Assembly (NCBI GenBank): GCA_024400935.1
Contig: JAKSLZ010000011.1
Coordinates: 1 to 50,240, forward strand
DNA from: Muribaculaceae bacterium
GTDB taxonomy: Bacteria; Bacteroidota; Bacteroidia; Bacteroidales; Muribaculaceae
Direction of reading: 5' to 3'
Length of the DNA stretch: 50,240 bases
Shown one piece after another: positions 38,727 through 46,714 of the stretch; the first letter of the stretch is position 1; the number at the start of each line of letters is the position of its first letter. The notes beneath the pieces are model-generated. The model was not told the DNA's origin. It did not search any database and worked only from the letters and a program-made list of their open reading frames with translations. The position numbers and the translations under genes were made by a program.

Positions 38727-39692
38727 TCACACAGTAGCAGTAACAAACATTGCCTGGCCATCGAGGTGCAGGCGTGTGAGGCATGCGGGCACAAGAATTG
38801 TCTCACCACGGTGGATGGGCGTCTCGTTGCCGTTGTTGTCAGTGATAATGGCGGTGCCCTTGACGCACATCACGATGAGGAACGAATCGCCCACCTCGAT
38901 GGTATCCACACCATTGAGAATGTGACGGTGCACATCAAAGTAGGGGCATTTCACAAGGGGAGCATCGCCCTGCTTGTCACCAGGATTGGGCAGCACATAG
39001 CTGTCATAGACCTTATAGTCTATGGCATCACGTGCCTGCTCCACATGCAGCTCGCGAGCATTACCGTTGGCGTCGCGGCGGTCATAGTCATAGACGCGAT
39101 AAGTGATGTCGCTGGTTTGCTGCACCTCGGCAATGAGGTTGCCACCGCCTATGCCGTGGATGCGGCCTGAGGGCAGGAAGAACACATCACCCTCGTGCGA
39201 CTCGTGCTGAGCCACCACGTCGAGGATGGTATTGCCGGCCACGCGTTGTTCATATTCCTCGGGGGTTATCTCTTGCGACATACCCGACAATATCTTTGCA
39301 CCCGGCTTGTGGTTGATGAGATACCACATCTCGGTCTTGCCGTAGCAACCATGGCGCTGCTTGGCCAGCTCGTCATTGGGGTGCACCTGCAGCGACAGGT
39401 CCTGAGCGGCATCAATGATCTTGACCAGCAGTGGGAACTGATTGCCGTGCTGGGCATATACAGCCTCGCCCACGAGCAAAGCCTTGTGGCGCTCTATGAG
39501 CTGCGAGAGTGTGAGGCCGTCGTCGTCGCCACCCTTCACAACACTCTCGTTACCCTTGACGCCTGAGAGCTCCCAGCTCTCGCCCACTCGCTCCTGGTCA
39601 CTCTCGATGCCTTTGAAATCAGCAATAAAATCGCCACCCCAGAGCACGCTCTTGAGCAGTCGATGAAATTTATATGGTTTAAGTATGCTCAT
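38727..39692 (-). CDS. manA: Mannose-6-phosphate isomerase, class I
   Basis: 321 residues from the ATG at 39692; a start three codons upstream at 39701 is possible. Cupin-type PMI motifs are visible: ESWELSGVKGNES, LSLQVHPND and KTEMWYL (zinc ligands), FLPSGRIHGIGGGNLIAEVQ and DITYRVYDYDR. It interconverts mannose-6-phosphate and fructose-6-phosphate, linking mannose use (compare GH125 at 21950) or GDP-mannose supply with glycolysis. It is convergent with rnc, with no obvious hairpin in the 77-bp gap. The promoter is at 39715. Confidence 0.95.
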   Translation of the reverse strand: MSILKPYKFHRLLKSVLWGGDFIADFKGIESDQERVGESWELSGVKGNESVVKGGDDDGLTLSQLIERHKALLVGEAVYAQHGNQFPLLVKIIDAAQDLSLQVHPNDELAKQRHGCYGKTEMWYLINHKPGAKILSGMSQEITPEEYEQRVAGNTILDVVAQHESHEGDVFFLPSGRIHGIGGGNLIAEVQQTSDITYRVYDYDRRDANGNARELHVEQARDAIDYKVYDSYVLPNPGDKQGDAPLVKCPYFDVHRHILNGVDTIEVGDSFLIVMCVKGTAIITDNNGNETPIHRGETILVPACLTRLHLDGQAMFVTATV

Positions 39693-39714
39693 CTTTTGCA
39701 TTATTTTTACACTA

Positions 39715-39722
39715 CAAAATTA
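39715..39722 (-). promoter_or_regulatory. -7 box for manA
   Basis: TAATTTTG on the minus strand, 23 bp upstream of the ATG at 39692. Confidence 0.6.
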
Positions 39723-39792
39723 CAGCAAATTAGCTTCACTGCATGTCAAGACCGTAGCAAATAATAATAAAAATGCCCCACACGGTGCACAG

Positions 39793-39961
39793 CGACTCTT
39801 CAGCAATGGTAATATCTCGCGCAGAACTCACAGAACTCGCAGAATTATAGAAAGAAATTTCTCAAAACCAGATGAATTTATTTCATCACCTGTTTATCCT
39901 AATTTAAATCCGCGTCATCAGCGAGTTCTGCGCGAGATCATCCCCATCGGTGTATAGTTAC
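39793..39961. mobile_element. 169-bp TIR element
   Basis: TTCAGCAATGG then ATCTCGCGCAGAACTC at the left and GCGAGTTCTGCGCGAGAT then CGGTGTATAGTTA at the right are inverted copies. It shares AGAAATTTCTCAAAAC with the 421-bp element at 10850, but lacks that element's central fold. Confidence 0.78.
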
Positions 39962-40010
39962 CGGTGCATCGTGCAGGGCATATATTGTGTAAAAACTCAT
40001 TTGCTGAGCC

Positions 40011-40880
40011 TTAGCGTCCTTGCTGTTCCCACAGCCACTTGCGCTCGGCCCACACTTCGGCGGTGGGGCGGATGTGGCACAGCGAGTCGGCATACTGCAG
40101 GATTTCAAACACATTGGCTGTGCTGTAGCTTGTCTCGTCGGGCACGTCGTTTTGCTCTATGTCATAGAAGTGCGAGGCAAAGATCACCCAGTCGCCACGG
40201 TCAATGGCCTCCTTGATGCGGGCCTTGAACGACGACTTAGTGTGGTAGCCGCGTGCCAGCGACTCAAACGACAGTCGCTGCAGGTTGTAGCGGTCGTTGT
40301 CGGCAAGGTGGTTGACGCGGTCATAGGTAGCCCCCACAGCGCAGTCATAGTAACGGCTCACGATGGGATAATTGTCGGGGAACTCGGCCGAGTTGCCGGG
40401 CCACACAAGAATCTTGGGCGCGTTGAAGCCAAAATACTCAAATCCCTTGAAGCAATCAAGAATGGATTCTTCGATCTTGGTAGTGTCGTGAGGGCAATCA
40501 GCGCTATAGTTATACCATCCCATCGAGTGGTTGGGGTGATACAGGAACGTGAAGCCGTCCTGCTGCCACTGCAGGCAGGTGGCAAGCTGCTTGGGCGGAA
40601 TGAGCTTGTCATAAGGATAGCTGAACGTGCCTCGCGCTATGTCGGGCTTGATGTTGTGCTCCATGCAGAAGTCGTGAAGCTCACGGTAAATGGGCCTCAA
40701 CTCGCTATTAGACCAGTCAAATGCTATGAAATCGTCGTCAATCCAGCTGATGCATCCACGCAGCACATTGGCTGGCGGCTCAACTGGGTCATCGACAGGT
40801 GGCACGACAACGGGCTCGTCGGTGCCATTGCATGCAGCGAGCCCCACCAGCAGAAGCATGATTGAGAAAAGCTTTTTCAT
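40011..40880 (-). CDS. Polysaccharide deacetylase-like lipoprotein
   Basis: 289 residues. The lipobox LAAC (C17) is followed by a Pro/Val-rich linker (EPVVVPPVDDPVEPPANV), indicating a surface-exposed lipoprotein on a spacer. The domain contains CISWIDDDFIAFD, then TFLYHPNHSMGWYNYSADC, LVWPGNSAEFPDNYP and VIFASHFYDIEQND. Paired Asp, His-Pro-Asn-His and a late His fit a NodB-like (CE4/DUF2334) metal-dependent deacetylase fold. The similarity is distant, and the enzyme activity is inferred. The -7 box ends 4 nt before the ATG, so the mRNA is probably leaderless. A GTTAA tandem repeat separates it from the upstream gene. Confidence 0.7.
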   Translation of the reverse strand: MKKLFSIMLLLVGLAACNGTDEPVVVPPVDDPVEPPANVLRGCISWIDDDFIAFDWSNSELRPIYRELHDFCMEHNIKPDIARGTFSYPYDKLIPPKQLATCLQWQQDGFTFLYHPNHSMGWYNYSADCPHDTTKIEESILDCFKGFEYFGFNAPKILVWPGNSAEFPDNYPIVSRYYDCAVGATYDRVNHLADNDRYNLQRLSFESLARGYHTKSSFKARIKEAIDRGDWVIFASHFYDIEQNDVPDETSYSTANVFEILQYADSLCHIRPTAEVWAERKWLWEQQGR

Positions 40881-40884
40881 GTTG

Positions 40885-40916
40885 CAAAGTTAGTCATTTC
40901 AATAAAAAGACGCAAA
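40885..40916 (-). promoter_or_regulatory. Promoter for the deacetylase-like gene (leaderless)
   Basis: TAACTTTG (40885-40892) and TTTG (40913-40916), both on the minus strand, are spaced by 20 nt. The box is only 4 nt from the start codon. Confidence 0.75.
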
Positions 40917-40990
40917 AGCGAGAGCACAAAAAATGCCGCCACAGGGACACAACCCCATGGCGACATTACTATATTATTGTCAAATGGTCA

Positions 40991-41151
40991 AATGGTTAAC
41001 CTTTTAACCCATTAACCTTTTAACCTTTTAAACGCTTAAACCTTTTAAACGCTTAAACCTTTAAACAGTTAAACCTTTAAACAGTTAACCCATTAACCTT
41101 TTAACGCTTAAACCTTTTAAACGCTTAAACCTTTAAACGGTTAAACTTTTA
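40991..41151. repeat. GTTAA-type tandem repeat starting at a stop codon
   Basis: About 15 units of the kind TTAACC(TT)TT or TTTAAACGCTTAAACC fill the interval. It begins exactly at the TAA stop of the gene at 41149 (read on the minus strand), as in the 21862 repeat. Confidence 0.85.
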
Positions 41152-42531
41152 CTTAATAGCCTGACCAGCTACGTTGTACTTCTTGTCACCCTTGAGGATA
41201 ACAACCTGGCCGTTCTCGATAGTCTTAACAACCTTAGCGCTGTTAACGTTGATGTCGTTGATACCAGTGGGAGTGTTGTCAATTGTCACGAGGATGCCGT
41301 ATTCCTCAACAAATTCTTCGCCTTGATAGAGTGTTACTGTAACCTTGCGATATTCTTCACTCATTATGGGTTTTACGACCCTGACAGAGACTTCTACACC
41401 AGTGTTCTCATCAGCGTGGAGAACCTCAACTTCTACGTCGGTCTCGTTAATGTCCTCGGTGAGAGTCATATTGTAGTTATATTTGCCTTCTTCAAGTGCT
41501 ACTTCCTGGCCCTTGATAGTGATTTTTGAGATTGAGGGAGTGGTAACGGGTTCGGGATTCAGGTTGATGATAGCAAGTTGACCGAGCTCAGGAGAGTATC
41601 TAAATGAGCACTCGTCGCCCACCTGAGGAGCGCCAATAAGCTCGGGCTCAGCAAACCACTGTGCACCTGCGTCGTTGGCAGCAATATTGATGTTGCAGCC
41701 TGTGCCGCCATAGATGCCTTCATAAGAGTACACTGAGTAGCGCACACCTTCGGTAGTCATCTCACCAACTTTGGTCATTTCCTGCCATGTCCAGTTGCCT
41801 TCGCCAGCCCAGTCGTGCTTGATGAAGTAAGTAGGCTCAAAAACCTCGGGAGTGAAAGAAACAACCTCGCAGCCCACATACTTGCTCTCGGGGTCGAAAG
41901 TGAACTTGAGGACATACTTGCCAGCCTCGGTTACGCTGAATGTAGCGTTGCCACCGTTGTAGCCGTAAGAAACGCCCCAAGAGTGGTCTTCAACCACCTT
42001 GAACTCAATTGTAGAAACTGCAAGAGCGGTCTCAGCCGAAGTCCAAGAGTAAACACCGTCGTCGCCCTTAGTCATGTCGGTAGCAGTGTTGTCGGCATTC
42101 CATGCTTGACCGAAGAGGTCCGCGTTGTTGCCGGCAACTGAATACTCGTGAGTGATCTCACCAGCATTGCCAGTCTTAACAGCTACAGCTGCGACGTCCT
42201 TAGTCTCGGCGTTGAAAGTGTAGTTAACTGTGTAAACAGCGGTCTCGTTAACAGAGAGAATAGCGTTGCTGCCAGGATAAGCCTCGCTCCAAGCGTGGTT
42301 CTTAACCACCTTGTACTCATAGTTCACACCAGCCTCGAGGGTTTTGCTTTCAACTGCGAGAGTGAAGTTAACACCGTCGGTCGATACCATGTCGTTAGCA
42401 GCGTTAGCGGGAGCCCAACTGTCAGTGCCATTGAGGATTGCAGCTGTACCAGCAACGGTCCAAGTGTCCTGAGCCATTGCCACAGCACTTGTTGCCACGA
42501 GAGCAACAAGGAGAAGTAAAAATTTCTTCAT
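41149..42531 (-). CDS. Secreted carbohydrate-binding-like protein with T9SS-like tail
   Basis: 460 residues with a signal peptide (MKKFLLLLVALVATSAVAMAQ). It has at least two similar beta-sandwich modules of about 100 residues. One contains WTVAGTAAILNGTDSWAPAN and YEYKVVKNHAWSEAYPG; the other contains YSVAGNNADLFGQAWNADNT and IEFKVVEDHSWGVSYGY. These resemble the X25/SusE-F starch-binding type found in outer-membrane starch-binding proteins. A third beta region follows (about 230-320), and the final residues (VKTIENGQVVILKGDKKYNV, then AGQAIK) resemble a short T9SS-type sorting tail. Surface binding of alpha-glucan is plausible but not shown. Codon use suggests high expression. Confidence 0.75.
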   Translation of the reverse strand: MKKFLLLLVALVATSAVAMAQDTWTVAGTAAILNGTDSWAPANAANDMVSTDGVNFTLAVESKTLEAGVNYEYKVVKNHAWSEAYPGSNAILSVNETAVYTVNYTFNAETKDVAAVAVKTGNAGEITHEYSVAGNNADLFGQAWNADNTATDMTKGDDGVYSWTSAETALAVSTIEFKVVEDHSWGVSYGYNGGNATFSVTEAGKYVLKFTFDPESKYVGCEVVSFTPEVFEPTYFIKHDWAGEGNWTWQEMTKVGEMTTEGVRYSVYSYEGIYGGTGCNINIAANDAGAQWFAEPELIGAPQVGDECSFRYSPELGQLAIINLNPEPVTTPSISKITIKGQEVALEEGKYNYNMTLTEDINETDVEVEVLHADENTGVEVSVRVVKPIMSEEYRKVTVTLYQGEEFVEEYGILVTIDNTPTGINDINVNSAKVVKTIENGQVVILKGDKKYNVAGQAIK

Positions 42532-42586
42532 AATTGGTTTAGTTTAATAAGATAATTAATAAAATGTAAGTAAATAAATATCACCA

Positions 42587-42594
42587 CAAAGTTA
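42587..42594 (-). promoter_or_regulatory. -7 box for the secreted carbohydrate-binding-like protein
   Basis: TAACTTTG on the minus strand, 56 bp upstream of the start. Confidence 0.55.
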
Positions 42595-42664
42595 AGCATT
42601 TAATTTACAATAAGCAACAAAAAAAGGAAAAATAACAAATTAGAGAGTAGAGATGGGTTATTGT

Positions 42665-42701
42665 CCAGCGCATAAGCGCTGGGTATTGTCCCTTGGGACA
42701 A
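42665..42701. repeat. Two adjacent perfect hairpins
   Basis: CCAGCGC-ATAA-GCGCTGG (42665-42682) is followed after 3 nt by TTGTCCC-TT-GGGACAA (42686-42701). They lie downstream of the restriction enzyme gene and upstream of the next gene. They could be transcription boundary hairpins or a REP-like unit. Confidence 0.6.
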
Positions 42702-42808
42702 GAGATTACCTTAAGTTGCTAGCCCAATTTTATTGTGCGCATATAAAAATCTGGTTTTTAAAGGCTTATCGAGATATTGGAAATTTTTACCGAACACTAA
42801 AAGTTCTT

Positions 42809-45601
42809 TTATGCTTGTGTGAGTTGCTTGTATAATTGTAGCAGGTGTGCCACGCAGTCACTCTCAGTAAAGTCCTTGACGGGGAAACCATAGGCTGCCA
42901 TTACTGCGCGGTCGTTTTGCTGATGTGCTTTGCGCAGTTCTACCGGCATGGTTACCTCGTCATAGAGGTCGGCAAGCGATGAGTCGGGATAAAGAGCGCG
43001 TGCATCAAGAATTGCCTGGGCTGTCTGCTCAATCTTTGCCTTTTGTTCCTCGCTCACCTCAGGCCATGGGAAATTATTATAAACGATATCCTTGCTGTAA
43101 CGATAGTCGCTCTTTAATCGTCCACACACAGCCCTCATCCAAGCCATGTGTACATTACTGGTCAACACCCCAAAGTGATATAAGGTCGCATCAGGAATGA
43201 TTTGAACCAAATTCGTGGGTATTGTGTCCTCTCCCAAAAAACCCAATGGTACATAGCGCCTCTTTTCAGATGAAACCGATGGAACGATGATATAACTTTT
43301 TGGATTAAGCGTTTCTCGGAATAAAGCAGGTGTGTCTGCAAGTTTTTGTCTATCTGGTGCTCCAAGAAGTCTGTCTTCCTTGCAAGCCTCAACCCTTTCA
43401 AATATTAATTTGTTATTTTTTATTATTGTGGGACTGGCATTAACCAGCCAAAGGCAATAGCGTATCTTGTTCTTGATAAACTCTTCTGCTCCTATTAGTC
43501 GTTTTATATATGGTTTGGCGTCAGGACAGTTACTTACAAAAGAATGATAATCGTCTTTCTCAATAATTAAATGACCACCATCAGCAGGTCTGTTGCCTGT
43601 CTGCATTTCGGGAACACTACATAATGTTTTTTTTCTGCTTACTACAAATACATCGTCAGCACCAATTAAATAGGCGTTTATGTTATCAACACTATCACAT
43701 CTTTCATCCGAAATAAATAGCCTGCGTCTACCTCCATTTGGCGCTACCGAGAAACCGACTATTACGCAGTGAACATGGGCTTTTAGGGTGCTTTCACTAT
43801 CCCAACGGAATGTGCGCCATGCAAAGTCAATATGGATATTGAATCGGTCATAGAGGGGCTTCCAAATTGAGGCTACTTGCTCACCTTGTGTAACGCTGTT
43901 GGTTGAAACGAGGGCACTCCTGATGACATGGCCGTTTTGATAAGCGGTAGCCATCATTTCAGATGCTTTCCAGTACCAGCCGGCAACATAGTCTATTTTG
44001 CCCGCAGTTTTATAAGGCTTGCCTTTCTCGTCAATATAGATAGAGAGAATGTCTTCTTTTTGCTCTTTGCTTTGCAATGAATACCCCACAAATGGTGGGT
44101 TGCCGATGATGTAATTGAGTTCTTTGGGGTCTACGACATCTTCCCAAGGCATGCGCAGGGCATTGCCATGGTGGATATTGTGGTAGTCGTTTAGTGGCAG
44201 GTAATCGTTCTTGAACTGGATGATGCGTGCTGTCTCGTTCATCATCTGTGCTTCGGCAATCCACAGGGCCGTTGCTGCAACCGTGACGGCAAAGTCGTTT
44301 ATCTCGATGCCATAGAACTGGTAGATACTTACCTTGATGGGACTTACCTCCTCAAAGCCCAGCAGAGCCTGGCCGCCAGTCAACTGCTCAATAACTTTGT
44401 TTTCAAGACGGCGCAGCGACACGAAACTTTCGGTAAGGAAGTTTCCGCTACCGCAAGCAGGGTCAAGGAAACGCAATGATGCCAAGTGCTGCTGGAAATC
44501 GAGCAGACGTTGCTCGCGCTGCTTGCCTCGTGGCATTGCCTTGATGGTAGCGAACTGCTCGTTGAGCTCGTCCATGAACAGCGGGTCGATAACCTTGTGT
44601 ATATTCTCGATGCTGGTATAGTGCATGCCTCCGGCACGTCGGGTGTCGGGGTTGAGTGTACTCTCAAACACAGCACCGAAAATGGTGGGCGAAATATCAC
44701 TCCAGTCAAAGTCAAGACTCGCCTGCTCAAGCAAGAAATGGGCCGTTTCAGGAGTCAGTGGTGGAATGATTTCACCAGGATGACGATGGAACAACGAGCC
44801 ACTAACGTAGGGGAAAGAATTATATTTCTCCTCAAGGAATGGATCGCGTTGGTCAAGAGGAGTGTCAAGAACTTCAAACAGGTTTTTAAGCCCCATGCGC
44901 ATATTCTCGACATTGAAAGTTTTCATGAAATGATAGAACTGGTCCTTGCCAAAGACGCCAGCATCTTCGGCATAGAGACAGAACACTAACCTCACACACA
45001 ACACATTGAGCCAGTGCAAATCGGTGTCGGTCTCATTGCCATTGTATTGCTTGAGGAATGCTTCATAGATGCGTCCTACCATGGCACCCGCCTTAATGGA
45101 AACCTCCATCTCATGCTTTAAAAGCGGGTCTTTGTCTTCTACCAGGAATTGAAGGCGAGTCCACTCACGAGGCAAGTCCTCAAGTAGTAACTCGTAGGGT
45201 TCGCCTTGCGGCTGTTCCATGTCGTAAATAAGGAAAGAACGGAAATTGCAGGTGATTACCCAGCGAGGTCGCAACGAATAGGGCAACTCGCTTGAGTATC
45301 GCTTAGCCTGCTGGAAGGGGGTAAGCATAGAACCATCGCTCTGCTTGACAGGGGCACGTAGGTCTTTATCAATTGACTTCTGCTCAATCATCACATGGGT
45401 ACTTTCGATATAGGCGTCGATAAAAGATGTGTGAGACAGCTTCACTTGACTCTCAAATGATATAACATGAGATGGTGTGTCAACATCAAGCACTTCTTGA
45501 AGAAGCTCAATCCAGAAAACCTGGCTTTCGCCTTTCTCATAACCCCTGCCTGTCCATCTGTCGACAAATGCCTCTACCTTTTTCTGCCTGCTGATATCCA
45601 T
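42809..45601 (-). CDS. MmeI-like single-chain restriction-modification enzyme (type IIL/IIG)
   Basis: 930 residues. The N-terminus carries a PD-(D/E)xK nuclease core: SFIDAYIESTHVMIEQKSI (D62, E73, K75). A helical spacer follows, then an N6-adenine methyltransferase domain with motif I FLDPACGSGNFLTES (378-392) and the catalytic IIGNPPFVGYS (501-504). The region from about 600 to 830 is the target-recognition domain (RRRLFISDERCDS, LIIEKDDYHSFVSNC, SDYRYSKDIVYNNFPWP). This is the architecture of MmeI-family enzymes, which cut and methylate with one protein and need no separate methylase. All visible catalytic residues are intact, so it is probably active. Recognition sequence cannot be read. 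Base composition is more AT-rich in the target-recognition part, a sign of exchange. Confidence 0.92.
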   Translation of the reverse strand: MDISRQKKVEAFVDRWTGRGYEKGESQVFWIELLQEVLDVDTPSHVISFESQVKLSHTSFIDAYIESTHVMIEQKSIDKDLRAPVKQSDGSMLTPFQQAKRYSSELPYSLRPRWVITCNFRSFLIYDMEQPQGEPYELLLEDLPREWTRLQFLVEDKDPLLKHEMEVSIKAGAMVGRIYEAFLKQYNGNETDTDLHWLNVLCVRLVFCLYAEDAGVFGKDQFYHFMKTFNVENMRMGLKNLFEVLDTPLDQRDPFLEEKYNSFPYVSGSLFHRHPGEIIPPLTPETAHFLLEQASLDFDWSDISPTIFGAVFESTLNPDTRRAGGMHYTSIENIHKVIDPLFMDELNEQFATIKAMPRGKQREQRLLDFQQHLASLRFLDPACGSGNFLTESFVSLRRLENKVIEQLTGGQALLGFEEVSPIKVSIYQFYGIEINDFAVTVAATALWIAEAQMMNETARIIQFKNDYLPLNDYHNIHHGNALRMPWEDVVDPKELNYIIGNPPFVGYSLQSKEQKEDILSIYIDEKGKPYKTAGKIDYVAGWYWKASEMMATAYQNGHVIRSALVSTNSVTQGEQVASIWKPLYDRFNIHIDFAWRTFRWDSESTLKAHVHCVIVGFSVAPNGGRRRLFISDERCDSVDNINAYLIGADDVFVVSRKKTLCSVPEMQTGNRPADGGHLIIEKDDYHSFVSNCPDAKPYIKRLIGAEEFIKNKIRYCLWLVNASPTIIKNNKLIFERVEACKEDRLLGAPDRQKLADTPALFRETLNPKSYIIVPSVSSEKRRYVPLGFLGEDTIPTNLVQIIPDATLYHFGVLTSNVHMAWMRAVCGRLKSDYRYSKDIVYNNFPWPEVSEEQKAKIEQTAQAILDARALYPDSSLADLYDEVTMPVELRKAHQQNDRAVMAAYGFPVKDFTESDCVAHLLQLYKQLTQA

Positions 45602-45629
45602 AATGATGACGTGTTTTTAGAATCAAAGA

Positions 45630-45637
45630 CAAAGGTA
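45630..45637 (-). promoter_or_regulatory. -7 box for the MmeI-like enzyme
   Basis: TACCTTTG on the minus strand, 29 bp upstream of the start. No TTTG at the usual distance. Confidence 0.55.
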
Positions 45638-45670
45638 ATAAAAATCTTAGTATTTTTTTGGTTTTTCGCT

Positions 45671-45700
45671 TTTGTTTTCGTTAAAAAAATATTATCTTTG
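45671..45700 (+). promoter_or_regulatory. Promoter for the GSCFA-murF/alr pair
   Basis: TTTG (45671-45674) and TATCTTTG (45693-45700) are spaced by 18 nt, 33 bp before the ATG. It diverges from the restriction enzyme promoter. Confidence 0.75.
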
Positions 45701-45732
45701 CTCAATTATAGCGACAAGACATTGCAATAACT

Positions 45733-46710
45733 ATGAATTTCAGAACAGCAATAAAAACTCCCGAGGACCGGCAGATGCTACACCACAGCGACGCGGTGAT
45801 GCTGCTGGGGTCGTGCTTCAGCGACAACATAGGCGGCAAGATGCGCGGTGCCATGATGCAGGCCACGGTCAACCCCTTCGGGACCATATACAACCCGCTG
45901 AGCATAGCAGCCAGCGTGAAACGCATCATCACCGGCGAGCGCATTGCCGGCATGACTCTGTTCCAGCAGAGCGGCGTGTGGAACAGCTTTGCCTTCCACT
46001 CGCGTTACTCCATGGCCGACAAGGACGCGGCCCTGGAGCGCATGAACGCGCGCATTGAGGAGGCACACAAGGCTCTCAAGCACTGCAAGATGCTGGTGGT
46101 GACTCTGGGCACTGCGGTGGTCTACCGACTGCTGGCTACCGGCGAGGTGGTGAGCAACTGCCACAAGGTGCCGCAGCACGAGTTCTCGCGCGAGATGGCC
46201 AGCGTGACGCAGATGACCACTGCCATGAACGAGATGGTGGAGGCTCTGCACGACTACAACCCTGAGCTGCACATCGTGTTCACCATAAGCCCAATACGCC
46301 ACATTGCCGACGGACTGGAGACCAACTCGCTGAGCAAGGCGATGCTGCGCGTGGCAGCAAACAATGTCATCAAGGGACACAAGGAGTACACCGAGTACTT
46401 CCCCTCGTATGAGATAGTGATGGACGACCTGCGCGACTACCGCTTCTATGCCACCGACATGGTTCACCCCAGCGACGTGGCAGTGGAATACATATGGCAG
46501 ACGTTCCAGGCCACCTATCTCGACGACCGCGCCGCACAGGCCATTGCTCGCTGCGAACGCGTGATGAAACGCATCAACCACCGCCCCATGAGCAACAACA
46601 GCGAGGTGGTGGACCGCTTCAACAACGACACAGCCACAGTGGTCAAGAACCTGGTGAAGGAGTATCCTTATCTTGAGAATCTATCTGAAATTAAAAACTT
46701 TATTGACTGA
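45733..46710 (+). CDS. GSCFA domain protein
   Basis: 325 residues. The namesake motif is MLLGSCFSDNIGGKM (residues 23-37), followed by NPFGTIYNPLSIA, LVVTLGTAVVYR, FTISPIRHIADGL and the C-terminal DMVHPSDVAVEYIW. The Ser/Cys near the start and the late HPS fit an SGNH-like hydrolase fold. The family's substrate is not known. No signal peptide, so it is probably cytoplasmic. It is next to the murF-alr fusion (4 bp apart) and shares its promoter, which hints at a cell-wall or envelope link, but this is only contextual. Confidence 0.92.
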   Translation: MNFRTAIKTPEDRQMLHHSDAVMLLGSCFSDNIGGKMRGAMMQATVNPFGTIYNPLSIAASVKRIITGERIAGMTLFQQSGVWNSFAFHSRYSMADKDAALERMNARIEEAHKALKHCKMLVVTLGTAVVYRLLATGEVVSNCHKVPQHEFSREMASVTQMTTAMNEMVEALHDYNPELHIVFTISPIRHIADGLETNSLSKAMLRVAANNVIKGHKEYTEYFPSYEIVMDDLRDYRFYATDMVHPSDVAVEYIWQTFQATYLDDRAAQAIARCERVMKRINHRPMSNNSEVVDRFNNDTATVVKNLVKEYPYLENLSEIKNFID

Positions 46711-46714
46711 AACG

